Counted from the first letter of the stretch, positions 23,471-32,693 are shown. The stretch is DNA of 42,592 nt from Candidatus Flavonifractor merdavium (GCA_019119335.1 DWXF01000002.1:1-42592), one strand, 5' to 3'. The notes: generated from the sequence alone by a model not told the origin. Made by a program: numbers and translations.

Positions 23471-24061
23471 TTAAAATCCCAGTTCCTGGTCGATGAGCAC
23501 CACTTCAGACCGACCGATGCCGGTGGGAGCCTCCCACAGCACGGCCAGGGCCCGGCAGATGCGCTCCGGGCTTTTGCAGTCATAGCACTTGTCCGCCTTG
23601 GCGGCGCAGGGCGTCTGTTTGCCCAGCCGCTGGGCGTTCTTGGGGGAGGCCACATTGCGGGCCCGCCACAGGGCCTTGTCGTAGTCGGGGGCCAGCTTGT
23701 TGACGCCCACGATGAAGTAGACCTCCTCGTGGCCGAAGATGGTGGAGGCCACCCGGTTGCCGGTGCCGTCAATGTTGATGAGCTCGCCGGTCTCGGCCAG
23801 ACCATTTACCGAGGTGAGGTAAACCTGGGTGGAGGCGGCGTCCTGGAGGGTGCCGTGCTTCCAGTGCCACAGTACCTGGTTGTGCTTCTCCAGCCGCTGA
23901 TCCAGCCCCATCTCGCGGATGGTGACTGAACCGCCGATGCCGATGGTTTTGCCGTCCAGCTTGCCGTCCAGGTAGGCGGCGGCCTCCTCCGCCGTGGCAA
24001 AGCAGCTCACCGCAAAGCCCCGCCGCTCCAGATTGGCCTTGACTGTGCTGAAATCATACAT
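23471..24061 (-). CDS. LUD-domain protein (LutC/YkgG family, DUF162)
   Basis: A 196-residue protein of the lactate-utilisation (LUD) superfamily: KTIGIGGSVTIREMGL is the nucleotide/substrate loop motif of the family, followed by STQVYLTSVNGLAETGELINIDGTGNRVA and VGVNKLAPDYDKAL. Near the C-terminus is a Cys cluster (CAAKADKCYDCKSPERIC, about 150-168), often seen in clostridial stand-alone LUD proteins and possibly a metal site. LutC works with LutA and LutB in L-lactate oxidation in Bacillus, but neither partner is here, so the substrate is unknown. The start has GAGGAGGCA upstream. It lies in a run with yitT and the topoisomerase gene. Confidence 0.88.
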   Translation of the reverse strand: MYDFSTVKANLERRGFAVSCFATAEEAAAYLDGKLDGKTIGIGGSVTIREMGLDQRLEKHNQVLWHWKHGTLQDAASTQVYLTSVNGLAETGELINIDGTGNRVASTIFGHEEVYFIVGVNKLAPDYDKALWRARNVASPKNAQRLGKQTPCAAKADKCYDCKSPERICRALAVLWEAPTGIGRSEVVLIDQELGF

Positions 24062-24074
24062 ACCGCATGCCTCC

Positions 24075-24944
24075 TCAGATATCGTTTTGCTTGTATTCCC
24101 GGAAACCGTCCCCCAGCACCTCGTGGGCCTCGCACACGATGAGGAAGGCGGCGGGGTCGATCTCTTTGACGGTCCGCTTCAGGGCCACGATCTGCCGCTG
24201 CTTGAAAGCCACCAGCAGCACTTTTTTCTCCGCGCCGGAGTAGGCCCCCTGACCCTGGAGGATGGTAACCCCCCGGTCGATGTCGTGGATGATGGCGTCG
24301 GTGATGCGCTCATGGGCGTCGCTGATGATATAGGCCACCTTGGCGTTGTCAATGCCGTAGAGCACTCCGTCCATCACCAGGGAGGAGATATACAGGGCCA
24401 CCACGCCGTACAAGGCGCTGTACAGGTTGCGGAAGGCCAGGGCCACCGCCACGATCACCACCAGGTCGATGCCCAGCAGCAGCTTGCCCATGGGCAGCCA
24501 GGCCAGCTTCAGCTTGGCCAGCCGGGCGATGAGGTCGGTGCCGCCGGTGGTGGCCCCCTGGAGGAACACCACCCCCAGGGACCCGCCCATGAGCACGCCG
24601 CCAAAGATACAGGCCAGCAGGGGATCCATGGGCTCAAAGGTGTAGAACAGGTTGATGACGTCGATAAAGGCGGAGGAGACGAACATGGCGTACAGGGAGG
24701 AGACCAGCAGGTGACCTCCCAGCAGCCGCCAACCCAGCAGGAACAGGGGGATGTTCAGAAAGATGACCACTGTGCCGATGGGCAGGATGGGGAAGAAGTG
24801 GTTGAGGATCTGTCCCACGCCGGTGATGCCGCCGAAGCCGATCTGGTTGGGGTCGTAGCACCAGCAGAAGCCCAGGGCGTAGAGGGCGGAGGCAACGGTG
24901 ATCCAGAGGTAGGGGAAAAAGAATTGTTTGATACGGGCTGACAT
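24075..24944 (-). CDS. YitT family membrane protein (DUF161-DUF2179)
   Basis: A 289-residue protein with five or six membrane helices in the first 200 residues (YitT_membrane/DUF161 repeats; GFGGITGVGQILNHFF and GGVLMGGSLGVVFLQGATTGGTDLIARL are family signatures) and a C-terminal cytosolic DUF2179 domain (about 205-285, DAIIHDIDRGVTILQGQGAYSG). DUF2179 has a ferredoxin-like fold and may sense a small ligand. The transported compound is not known. The ATG follows GAAGGAGCG. It sits between the topoisomerase gene (18 bases) and the LUD gene (13 bases). Confidence 0.9.
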   Translation of the reverse strand: MSARIKQFFFPYLWITVASALYALGFCWCYDPNQIGFGGITGVGQILNHFFPILPIGTVVIFLNIPLFLLGWRLLGGHLLVSSLYAMFVSSAFIDVINLFYTFEPMDPLLACIFGGVLMGGSLGVVFLQGATTGGTDLIARLAKLKLAWLPMGKLLLGIDLVVIVAVALAFRNLYSALYGVVALYISSLVMDGVLYGIDNAKVAYIISDAHERITDAIIHDIDRGVTILQGQGAYSGAEKKVLLVAFKQRQIVALKRTVKEIDPAAFLIVCEAHEVLGDGFREYKQNDI

Positions 24945-24962
24945 GGCAGCGCTCCTTCCGGC

Positions 24963-27209
24963 TCACTCCAGCAGGGTGAGCTGTTGTTCCCCCCGGTCCT
25001 CCTCTTTCAGGAGCATCCCGGCCACCGGAAGGGACCGGGCCCGGTACCGGGCGGCGTTGACAATGGTGGTCTGGTCCAGGGGCTGTGCGGTCTCCACCTT
25101 CCACTTGGGCTTGAGGGTCATCACGTTGACTCCCTGGGTGGACCGGGTGGCCTTGGGGTTGAGGGCGGCGGTGTGGAACACCAGGCAGCGGCCCTCGGTG
25201 GAGATCACCGCCATCTCCTGCTCCTGGGTCAGGTGGAAGGCGGCGGCCAGGGGGGACTTGTCGGAGTAGGCCCCGGTGAGCTTTTTCCGGCGGGTCTGGG
25301 TCTGGTAGGCGGCCAGCTCCACCCGGGCCACCTTGCCGTTTTCAAAGAAGAACAGCAGGCTGCCGGAGTAGTCGCTGGTCAGGCAGGCCCACACAAAGCT
25401 CTCTCCCGGCTCCATGCCCAGCTTGGTGGGCAGAAAGTCGCCCAGCACGCTGGCCTTGGCGTCGTCGAAGTCGGCAAGGCGGGTCTTGTAGCACTGCTGC
25501 TTGTCGGTGAACACCAGCAGCTCGTCCCGGTTGTTTCCCTCCCACTGGAGGAAGGGGCCGTCTCCCTCCTTGTATTTCTGCTCGCTGCTCATCCGCAGGG
25601 ACTGGGGGGTGATCTTCTTGAAATAGCCCTCCCTGGAGCAGAACACATGCACCGGATAGTCGGGAGTCTCGTCCTCCTCTTCCTGGGTGTTGGCGCTCTG
25701 GTAGTCGTACACGATTTCGGTGCGCCGGGGGGCGGCGTACTTTTTCTTGACCGCCGAGAGCTCGGAGACGATGATCTTCTTGATGCGGCCGGGGTTGTTG
25801 ACGATGTCCTGGAGGTCGGCGATCTCCTCCTCCAGTCCCGCCACCTCCTCGATGCGCTTGAGGATATACTCCTTGTTGATGTTGCGCAGCTTGATGTCGG
25901 CCACGTATTCCGCCTGAATCTGGTCGATGCCGAAGCCGATCATCAGGTTGGGCACCACCTCGGCGTCCTCCTCGGTCTCCCGGATGATCTTGATGGCCCG
26001 GTCGATGTCCAGCAGGATCTTCTTCAGGCCTTTCAGCAGATGGAGCTTTTCCTGCTTCTTTTTCATCACGTGGTAGGTCCGCCGGCGCACCCCGTCCATC
26101 CGCCAGCCGGTCCACTCCTCCAGGATCTCCCCCACCCCCATCACCCGGGGCATCCCGGCGATGAGAATGTTGAAGTTGCAGGAGCAGGCGTCCTGCAGGG
26201 TGGTGGACCGGAACAGCTTGGCCATCAGCTTGTCCGGGTCGGTGCCCCGCTTGAGGTCGATGGTGAGTTTCAGGCCGTTCAGGTCGGTCTCGTCCCGCAT
26301 GTCGGCGATTTCCTTGACCTTGCCCGACTTGATGAGCTCGGCCACCTTGTCCATGATGGCCTCCACCGTGGTGGTGTAGGGGATCTCGTACACCTCAATG
26401 AGGTTTTCGCTTTTCAGGTAGCGCCACCGGGCCCGCACCTGGAAGGAGCCCCGGCCGGTGTCGTAGATCTGCCGCAAAGCGGCCTCGTCGTATAAAAGCT
26501 CCCCGCCGGTGGGGAAGTCGGGGGCCTTCAGGTATTCCATCAGGTTGATCGCGGGGTTTTTCAGATAGGCCGCCGTGACGTCGCACACCTCTCCCAGGTT
26601 GAAGCCGCACAGGTTGGAGGCCATGCCCACGGCGATGCCCTGGTTGGCGCTCACCAGCACGTTGGGGAAGGAGGTGGGCAGCAGGGTGGGCTCCTGCATG
26701 GAGCCGTCATAGTTGTCCACAAAGTCCACCGTGTCCTGGTCGATGTCCCGGAACAGCTCGGCGCAGATGGGGTCCAGCCGTACCTCGGTGTACCGGCTGG
26801 CCGCCCAGGCCATATCCCGGGAGTACACCTTGCCGAAGTTGCCCTTGGAGTCCACCAGGGGGTGGAGCAGCGCGCCGTAGCCCCGGGACAGGCGCACCAT
26901 GGTGTCGTAGATGGCGGCGTCGCCGTGGGGGTTTAACTTCATGGTCTGGCCCACCACGTTGGCGCTTTTGGTGCGGGGCTTGGTGAGCAGCCCCATCTCA
27001 TACATGGTGTACAGCAACTTCCGGTGGGAGGGCTTGAAGCCGTCGATCTCCGGAATGGCCCGGGAGACGATGACGCTCATGGCGTAGGGCATATAGTTGA
27101 GCTCCAGGGTCTCGGTGATGGGCTGTTCCAGCACCTCGGGCCGCAATCCCATCACGTTGGGATTGTCCACTTTCCTCGCCCCCTGGTCGGGGGCCTTCTT
27201 TTTTGCCAA
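24963..27209 (-). CDS. Type IIA topoisomerase A subunit (ParC/GyrA family)
   Basis: A 748-residue DNA-cleaving subunit. The N-terminal breakage-reunion domain shows AIPEIDGFKPSHRKLLYTMYEMGL (about 52-73), the DNA-gate helix HGDAAIYDTMVRL (95-107) and catalytic Tyr140 in ASRYTEVRL. A coiled-coil region (about 380-500) and a beta-pinwheel C-terminal domain (from about 520) follow. The pinwheel lacks the GyrA-box QRRGGKG (the nearest is QTRRKKLTG), which speaks for a topoisomerase-IV-like enzyme. At the site of E. coli GyrA Ser83 this protein has Ala98. The B subunit gene normally found next to it is not in the window; upstream lies yycI. It has its own promoter and starts the run topoisomerase-yitT-LUD-lipoprotein. 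Confidence 0.9.
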   Translation of the reverse strand: MAKKKAPDQGARKVDNPNVMGLRPEVLEQPITETLELNYMPYAMSVIVSRAIPEIDGFKPSHRKLLYTMYEMGLLTKPRTKSANVVGQTMKLNPHGDAAIYDTMVRLSRGYGALLHPLVDSKGNFGKVYSRDMAWAASRYTEVRLDPICAELFRDIDQDTVDFVDNYDGSMQEPTLLPTSFPNVLVSANQGIAVGMASNLCGFNLGEVCDVTAAYLKNPAINLMEYLKAPDFPTGGELLYDEAALRQIYDTGRGSFQVRARWRYLKSENLIEVYEIPYTTTVEAIMDKVAELIKSGKVKEIADMRDETDLNGLKLTIDLKRGTDPDKLMAKLFRSTTLQDACSCNFNILIAGMPRVMGVGEILEEWTGWRMDGVRRRTYHVMKKKQEKLHLLKGLKKILLDIDRAIKIIRETEEDAEVVPNLMIGFGIDQIQAEYVADIKLRNINKEYILKRIEEVAGLEEEIADLQDIVNNPGRIKKIIVSELSAVKKKYAAPRRTEIVYDYQSANTQEEEDETPDYPVHVFCSREGYFKKITPQSLRMSSEQKYKEGDGPFLQWEGNNRDELLVFTDKQQCYKTRLADFDDAKASVLGDFLPTKLGMEPGESFVWACLTSDYSGSLLFFFENGKVARVELAAYQTQTRRKKLTGAYSDKSPLAAAFHLTQEQEMAVISTEGRCLVFHTAALNPKATRSTQGVNVMTLKPKWKVETAQPLDQTTIVNAARYRARSLPVAGMLLKEEDRGEQQLTLLE

Positions 27210-27239
27210 ACAGATCAGTCCTTTATCGTTTTAAAGCAC

Positions 27240-27262
27240 AAAAAGCCTGAAAAAGCAGGCAT
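27240..27262 (-). other. Small hairpin with T-run in the topoisomerase leader
   Basis: GCCTG/CAGGC followed on the minus strand by TTTTT, between promoter and gene. The stem has only five pairs; a weak attenuator at best. Confidence 0.35.
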
Positions 27263-27279
27263 TTCAGTCTATCCAAAGC

Positions 27280-27308
27280 ATTATACCATCCAAAATCAAA
27301 AAAGGCAA
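27280..27308 (-). promoter_or_regulatory. Promoter of the topoisomerase-yitT-LUD run
   Basis: On the minus strand TTGCCT (27303-27308), a 17-base spacer and TATAAT (27280-27285), about 70 bases before the start codon. Confidence 0.75.
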
Positions 27309-27319
27309 TCGGAGGGGAG

Positions 27320-27357
27320 CCAGGGGCCTGCCGCCCGTTCCGGCGGCAGGCCCCTGG
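27320..27357 (-). terminator. Strong hairpin after yycI
   Basis: A 16-bp perfect stem (CCAGGGGCCTGCCGCC and partner) with a six-base loop lies 10 bases behind the yycI stop. The T-run comes only about 17 bases later (CCTTTTTT), so it may act as a terminator or as a 3' end stabiliser. Confidence 0.6.
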
Positions 27358-27366
27358 CCCATGGAT

Positions 27367-28191
27367 TCAGATGTCAGGGGTGACGGTCCCCGTCACGGCG
27401 TCCACATAGTAGTCGCCGGTGTCGGTGGAAATGCGCCATACCGGCGTGAGCTGTACCGAGCGGGTGCTGCCGCTGGCCAGGTAGCCGTCCTCCATGGAGC
27501 GGATCTGGCTGCAGATATAGCCGTTCTGGCTCACCCCCGCCAGAAAGCGCATCAGGACGGTGGGGGTGGAGAGCAGGGTGGAGGAGCTGCCGGCGGCACT
27601 CTCGCCGGACAGCCGGCTGCCCTCCACCTGGGTGAGCACCGCGCCGGACCAGGTCAGACTCACCTGGCAGGAGAACACCGGCGCCCCCTCCCACATCTGG
27701 CAGTAGGTGGCCCAGGTGGTGTCCCCCTGGGTGAAGAGCTCCTCCTCACCGGCCTGGAAGCCCATCTGCTCCAGACAATCCCGGGAGGCCTGACCGATGT
27801 CCTGCCCCGGCGGGCAGGTCCAGCTCTCTCCGGTCAGAGTGATGGAGAAGGAGCCGTTCATGGAAAATTCCGCCGTGCCGCCGGTGCCAGTATAGCTGGG
27901 TCGCAGGTCGCTCTCTCCCGTCTGGACCGTCGGGCCCAGAAAAAGCCGGGCGATGTCCGCCTCGTCGTCCCTGCTGCGGGTGAGGGTGAGGGGCGGCAGG
28001 GTGATGTCGTCCGGGAGCTGATCGGGAAGGAAGGAGATCCCGCCCCGCTCCAGCACCTGGACCACGGCCTGGCGGGTCTCGTCCTCATAAAACGCCCCCT
28101 GGGTGACCCGTACGCCCACCAGACCCAGCAGGAACAGGTTGACTCCGGCCAGCATCAGCAGGATGACGGTTTTCAGCTTAGACCATTCCAT
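27367..28191 (-). CDS. yycI: YycI-like regulatory protein of the WalRK system
   Basis: A 274-residue protein with a short cytosolic start MEWSKLK, one membrane helix (about 8-27, TVILLMLAGVNLFLLGLVGV) and an extracytoplasmic domain. MEWxKxK plus this helix is the hallmark start of YycI. In Bacillus, YycH and YycI bind the kinase WalK through their membrane helices and adjust its activity. The C-terminal part (VQLTPVWRISTDTGDYYVDAVTGTV) resembles the PepSY-like end of YycI/YycH proteins. Last gene of the operon, 13 bases behind yycH. Confidence 0.82.
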   Translation of the reverse strand: MEWSKLKTVILLMLAGVNLFLLGLVGVRVTQGAFYEDETRQAVVQVLERGGISFLPDQLPDDITLPPLTLTRSRDDEADIARLFLGPTVQTGESDLRPSYTGTGGTAEFSMNGSFSITLTGESWTCPPGQDIGQASRDCLEQMGFQAGEEELFTQGDTTWATYCQMWEGAPVFSCQVSLTWSGAVLTQVEGSRLSGESAAGSSSTLLSTPTVLMRFLAGVSQNGYICSQIRSMEDGYLASGSTRSVQLTPVWRISTDTGDYYVDAVTGTVTPDI

Positions 28192-28204
28192 ATGCCACCC
28201 CGCT

Positions 28205-29551
28205 TTATCTGGCTGTCCAGCCGGCCTGTACGGTGTCCCCGCCGGTGTCGCTGTAAGACAAAATCAGCTCCCTGCCCTGAGGCTGGAGGGCCTCCAGGGC
28301 GGCGGCGGCCTGCCGCTCCCGCAGTACCGGGCTGGTCTGGCCGCTCTGCTCGTACCGGCGGAAGTAGAGGGTATGGTCGGTGATCTGGCCGCCGGAGACG
28401 GTAAACTGGGCGGCGCAGGCCCCGCCGGGCAGAAGCACGTCCGCCCCGTTGAGGGTGTAGCCGTAGCGCACCAGCAGGCTGCCGTCGCCCTCCGTCTCGA
28501 TTCCCATGAGGTAGAGCCGGGCCTCCCCGCACCAGCGGCCCACGGTATCGGCGGCCAGCCGCCAGGTGGTCTCCACCAGCGGCAGCAGGTCCTTGCCGTT
28601 CCCTACCGGATAGCGGGAGGTATCCTCATCGCCGGCATGGTATACCGCCACGCCGTCATAACCGATCTCCAGGGTCTCCCGGCCCTCCCGGATGCGGATG
28701 CCGTTGGCCACCGGATAGACCGAATTGCTCTGGGGCTGGAAGGCGGCCGCCTGCTGGATGGCGGATACCATGGCGTCGTCCAGCTCCGACAGGGGGTTGG
28801 AGGCGCGGTATACCGGGGGCCGGAGGGAATCGGGGGCCAGCAGCACATAGGGGTCCAGGGCCTCGTAGCCGCCGTTGTCCTCCAACTCAAATATGAAGGA
28901 GTAGCCGTTGCCGCCATATCCGCCCACCAGGGCGTCCATGTGTCCCTCGTAGGCCACGGCGGTGGCGCAGGCATAATACAGGCCGTCCGCTTCATTATGA
29001 TAGTATAGGCATACGCCGCCGCCCTCATCCAGGGCCACCGCCACCCGGCGGGCGGAGTGGACCAGGGCGGAATTGTCTCCGCCGTCCCCCATCCAGGCGT
29101 ACAGCACGTTCAGCGGGACGGTGCCCAGAAAATCGAACCAGACCCCGGGGGCCTTCAGCGCCTGCCGCCAGGTCTCCTCGTCCACGGGCCGGGGGGAGGA
29201 GGCGCTGTCCAGGCTCTCGCTGAGCAGAATACTCAGCAGCTCAAACATCTGGTCGGTCTCCTGGGTGTCGTACTGGCTGACATAGCGCTCCGTTCCGTCG
29301 CATACCCCGATGCGCACCGGCCGGGGGGCGATGGCGGACTGCCCGGGGGCGGAAGTGTCCGCGGGGGCCTGGTCCGTGTCCTGGTGGAACAGGGAGAGGG
29401 CCCCCTGGAGCGGGGCCCAGGATACCCGGCTGTAATCCAGGGCCAGCAGAGTCAGGTAGACAGCCGACAGGGAGAGCAGCAGGATGAGCAGGCTTTTCAC
29501 CGTCTCGATTCCCCGCCGCCTGTGCCGCCGGGGTCGTTTATTCCCGTCCAT
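28205..29551 (-). CDS. yycH: YycH-like regulatory protein of the WalRK system
   Basis: A 448-residue protein. A basic N-terminus (NKRPRRHRRRGIE) precedes a single membrane helix (about 20-38, LLILLLSLSAVYLTLLAL); the rest lies outside the membrane. Size, topology and place between walK and yycI identify it as YycH; sequence identity in this family is always low. YycH acts with YycI on the WalK sensor. The start overlaps the end of walK by 14 bases and has GGAGGGG upstream. Confidence 0.8.
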   Translation of the reverse strand: MDGNKRPRRHRRRGIETVKSLLILLLSLSAVYLTLLALDYSRVSWAPLQGALSLFHQDTDQAPADTSAPGQSAIAPRPVRIGVCDGTERYVSQYDTQETDQMFELLSILLSESLDSASSPRPVDEETWRQALKAPGVWFDFLGTVPLNVLYAWMGDGGDNSALVHSARRVAVALDEGGGVCLYYHNEADGLYYACATAVAYEGHMDALVGGYGGNGYSFIFELEDNGGYEALDPYVLLAPDSLRPPVYRASNPLSELDDAMVSAIQQAAAFQPQSNSVYPVANGIRIREGRETLEIGYDGVAVYHAGDEDTSRYPVGNGKDLLPLVETTWRLAADTVGRWCGEARLYLMGIETEGDGSLLVRYGYTLNGADVLLPGGACAAQFTVSGGQITDHTLYFRRYEQSGQTSPVLRERQAAAALEALQPQGRELILSYSDTGGDTVQAGWTAR

Positions 29552-31328
29552 GGCGCGGCCCCTCCGTCAGCAGCGTGATGCGCACCGTCAGGCCGGGGCC
29601 GGGCCGGTCCAGCAGTTCGATGGCGCCCTCGTGCCGGTCGATGATTTCCTTGGCGATGGAGAGGCCCAGCCCTGTGCCGCCGGACTCCCGGGAGCGGGCC
29701 TTGTCCACCCGGTAGAACCGCTCAAAGATCCGGCCCCGGTCCTCCGCCGGGATGCCGATGCCGTTGTCCGCCACCTCCATCCACACCTTACCCGGCCACT
29801 GGCCGGCGGAGATGCGGATCTCTCCTCCGTCGGGGGTGTACTTGATGGAGTTGGACACCACGTTCATCATCACCTGCATGATCCGCTCCCGATCTCCCAC
29901 GATGTCGGGCAGCCCCTCCTGCATGTGCAGATTGACGGTGTGGCCGTGCCGCTGGGCCTCCATCAGCACCGCGTTGTATACGTCCTCCACCGCCTGGGAG
30001 AAGGAGAAGGGGGCCAGCTTCAGCTCGGAGCGGCCGGAGTCAAACCGGGAGAGGGTGAGCAGATCCTGTACGATGTGGGTCATCCGGTCGGACTCGTTGA
30101 GGATGACCCCCAGGAAATTCTTTTCCGTGTCGGGGGGCAGCTCCCCGGCGTTGTCCACCAGGGTCTCGGCGTAGGAGCGGATGTTGGTCAGGGGGGTGCG
30201 CAGCTCATGGGACACGTTGGCCACGAATTCCCGGCGCATCTCCTCGGTTTTGTGCTGCTCGGTGACGTCGTGGATCACCACCAGCACGCCGCCCAGCCGC
30301 TCCTGGTCGAAGGGGGTGAGCAGCAGCTCCAGGCTGCGCCCCCCCACCGTCCGGGCGCCGTCCAGATAGCCCGGCGGCTCCACCGCCAGTACCCCCTGGA
30401 GGGGGGCAATGTCGGAAAACAGGGTGTCGTAGTTTTCGCTGCCGCCGATGGGGATGGCCCGGCCCAACATGTCCTCGGCGGCAGGGTTGGACTGGATCAC
30501 CGTGCCGTCCCGGGAGAAAGCCACCACGCCGTCGGTCATGTGGAGGAACAGGGTGCCCAGCTTGTTGCGCTCGTTCTCCACCGCCTCCAGGGTGGAGCGC
30601 AGCTGCCGGGCCATGTCGTTGAAAGTGCCGGTGAGCACGCCGATCTCATCCCGGGAGGCCACCTCCAGCTTTTGGGAGAAGTCCCCGTCGGCCACCCGCT
30701 CGGCCCCCTCGGTGAGCCGCTCGATGGGGGTGATCAGGGTCTTGGACAGCAGGAAGGACAGCAGCACCGTGATCACCAGGCCGAAGAGGAGCGCCTCCAC
30801 AATGAGGGTCATCAGCTCGTTGTTCAGGGTGGCGGCGCTGGTGCCGTCGTCCCGCACGTAGATGATATACCGGTTGGGGCCCCGCTCCACCGCCACCGCC
30901 ACGTCCATGTAGGGGGAGGTGGGGTCGTTGTCGTCGCTCTTGTCCGCTCCGGCCAGCACCTGCATCAGGTTCCAGGAGTCCATGTCCAGCTCCTGGCCGC
31001 TGTCCTGCTTGTCGGAGCTGGCCAGCCAGTGGCCGTCGCTGCCGTCCAGCACGTAGTATTTCCGGCTGCGGTTGTCCACCCCCAGCACGCTGTAATAGTT
31101 GTCCAGGATCTGGACAATGCTCTCCACACTGTCCTCCTCCCCCTGAACGGGGGTGTTCAGGTCAGCCCAGAAGTCGGCGTCCTGAAAGGCCTCCGACATC
31201 TGGGTGTAGAAATCCTGGGTATAGTAGTTGGATACCGAGTTGATGAGGAACGCGCCCACCACCGTCATCAGCAGGATGATGAGCAGGGTCATAATGAGCA
31301 TCAGCTTCATGTGCAGGCTGCGAAACAT
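29538..31328 (-). CDS. walK: Sensor histidine kinase WalK (VicK/YycG)
   Basis: A 596-residue membrane kinase. First helix about 9-30, extracytoplasmic sensor domain (31-172), second helix (about 173-195), HAMP (about 196-250), PAS (about 255-360, FLHMTDGVVAFSRDG), HisKA with His374 in NVSHELRTPL, and HATPase with N-box NVVSNSIKY, G1 DNGIGIP (521-527) and G2 GTGLGLSIAK (551-560). The order sensor-HAMP-PAS-kinase is that of WalK, the master kinase of peptidoglycan turnover in low-GC Gram-positives. The gene order with walR, yycH and yycI supports it. AAAGGAGGTG lies 11 bases before the ATG. Confidence 0.93.
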   Translation of the reverse strand: MFRSLHMKLMLIMTLLIILLMTVVGAFLINSVSNYYTQDFYTQMSEAFQDADFWADLNTPVQGEEDSVESIVQILDNYYSVLGVDNRSRKYYVLDGSDGHWLASSDKQDSGQELDMDSWNLMQVLAGADKSDDNDPTSPYMDVAVAVERGPNRYIIYVRDDGTSAATLNNELMTLIVEALLFGLVITVLLSFLLSKTLITPIERLTEGAERVADGDFSQKLEVASRDEIGVLTGTFNDMARQLRSTLEAVENERNKLGTLFLHMTDGVVAFSRDGTVIQSNPAAEDMLGRAIPIGGSENYDTLFSDIAPLQGVLAVEPPGYLDGARTVGGRSLELLLTPFDQERLGGVLVVIHDVTEQHKTEEMRREFVANVSHELRTPLTNIRSYAETLVDNAGELPPDTEKNFLGVILNESDRMTHIVQDLLTLSRFDSGRSELKLAPFSFSQAVEDVYNAVLMEAQRHGHTVNLHMQEGLPDIVGDRERIMQVMMNVVSNSIKYTPDGGEIRISAGQWPGKVWMEVADNGIGIPAEDRGRIFERFYRVDKARSRESGGTGLGLSIAKEIIDRHEGAIELLDRPGPGLTVRITLLTEGPRHGRE

Positions 31329-31368
31329 AGGGCGGCGGACACCTCCTTTCCGTCAGGCTCTGGTGCGC

Positions 31369-32079
31369 TCAGACGCTGAAATAGTAACCCAGGCCCCGTC
31401 TTGTAACAACAAACTGGGGAGCGGCCGGGTCGTCCTCCACCTTTTCCCGCAGGCGGCGCACCGCCACGTCCACCGCCCGTACGTCCCCCACATAGCCCTC
31501 GTAGTTCCACACGTGCTCCATCAGCGCCTCCCGGGAAAAGACCTTTCCCGGCTGGGAGGCCAGGAAGCGGAGCAGCTCATATTCCCGCTGGGTCAACTCC
31601 AGGGGCCGGCCGTCCTTGTAGACCACCATCAGCTCCGGGTCAATGGTCATCCGGCCCAGCTCCATCCGCTGTCCCGCCGGCTTGGCCGGGGCGGCGGAGA
31701 CGGTCCCCGCCATCTCGTTGCGGCGGATGTTGGCCTTCACCCGGGCCAGCAGCTCCCGCATGGAAAAGGGTTTGGTGATGTAGTCGTCCGCCCCCAGCTC
31801 CAGGCCCAGGACCTTGTCGGTCTCCTCCTCCCGGGCGGTGAGCATGATCACCGGGGTGTTCCGCCCGGCCTGGCGGAGCTGGCGGCACACGTCAAAGCCA
31901 TCCATTTTGGGCAGCATCAGGTCCAGCAGCACCAGGTCGGGGTCCTGCTCCAGCGCCAGCTGGAGCCCCGCCTGGCCGTCGTAGGCCTCCAGCGTGTCGT
32001 AGCCCTCCTTGCTCAGGTTGAAGCTGAGGATATCCACGATATTTTTTTCATCTTCCACAATCAGGATGCGTTTGCTCAT
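31369..32079 (-). CDS. walR: Response regulator WalR (VicR/YycF, OmpR family)
   Basis: A 236-residue regulator. Receiver domain: acidic pair Glu9-Asp10, phosphorylated Asp53 in VLLDLMLP, Thr in MLTAREEE and Lys in ITKPF. A linker leads to the winged-helix DNA-binding domain with LTQREYELLRFLASQPGKVFSREALMEHVW and VRAVDVAVRRLREKVE. The linker is longer than in WalR (about 15 extra residues, AAPAKPAGQR). It is phosphorylated by WalK and controls autolysin genes in relatives. It follows the Nudix gene after 19 bases. Confidence 0.93.
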   Translation of the reverse strand: MSKRILIVEDEKNIVDILSFNLSKEGYDTLEAYDGQAGLQLALEQDPDLVLLDLMLPKMDGFDVCRQLRQAGRNTPVIMLTAREEETDKVLGLELGADDYITKPFSMRELLARVKANIRRNEMAGTVSAAPAKPAGQRMELGRMTIDPELMVVYKDGRPLELTQREYELLRFLASQPGKVFSREALMEHVWNYEGYVGDVRAVDVAVRRLREKVEDDPAAPQFVVTRRGLGYYFSV

Positions 32080-32098
32080 TTCAACCTCCTGTCGCCTG

Positions 32099-32635
32099 TT
32101 ACAGACCCAGCAGCAGCTTGGTTTTCAGCACCAGCGCCACGGTTTTGGCGTCCACGATCTCCCCGGAGAGCACCTGCTGGACCAGCGTGGAGAAGGGGAC
32201 CCGCTCAGTCTCCAGAAATTCGTCCTCGTCCGGGTGGCTGGGGCCTTGCTGCAGCTCCTGGGCCAGATACATGTGGAGCACCTCGGTGGAAAAGCCGGGG
32301 GAGAGATACAGGCACCCCAGATAGGTCAGCTTGCCGCAGGTGACCCCCACCTCCTCCTCCAGCTCCCGCAGGGCGGCGGGGCGGTGGTCCTCCCCCTTTT
32401 CCAGCTTGCCGGCGGGCAGCTCGGCCACCACCTGCTGGAAGGGGTAGCGGAACTGGCGTACCATGCTCACCGTGCCGTCGTCAAACAGCGGCAGAATGCA
32501 TACCCCGCCGGGGTGCTCCACCACCTCCCGGCCCGCCGCCGCGCCGTTGGGCAGCTGGGCCTGGTCCACCTTCAGCGTCACGATTTTTCCCTCAAACAGC
32601 GTCTGGCTGCTGATTGTCTTTTCCCACAGGTCCAT
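32099..32635 (-). CDS. Nudix hydrolase, ADP-ribose pyrophosphatase type (NudF)
   Basis: A 178-residue enzyme with a complete Nudix box from Gly76 to Val98 (GKLEKGEDH...LRELEEEVGV); Glu91, Glu94 and Glu95 bind the metal. The block VRQFRYPFQQVVAELPAG before it and the downstream YLSPGFSTEVLHMYLA are typical of ADP-ribose pyrophosphatases, which split ADP-ribose into AMP and ribose-5-phosphate. It is the first gene of the operon that continues into walRK; no functional link is obvious. Confidence 0.92.
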   Translation of the reverse strand: MDLWEKTISSQTLFEGKIVTLKVDQAQLPNGAAAGREVVEHPGGVCILPLFDDGTVSMVRQFRYPFQQVVAELPAGKLEKGEDHRPAALRELEEEVGVTCGKLTYLGCLYLSPGFSTEVLHMYLAQELQQGPSHPDEDEFLETERVPFSTLVQQVLSGEIVDAKTVALVLKTKLLLGL

Positions 32636-32693
32636 TGCCTGCGCCCCCTTCCGGCGGCGCCAACCGCGGCCGCCAAAACTGTGAATATAAAAT

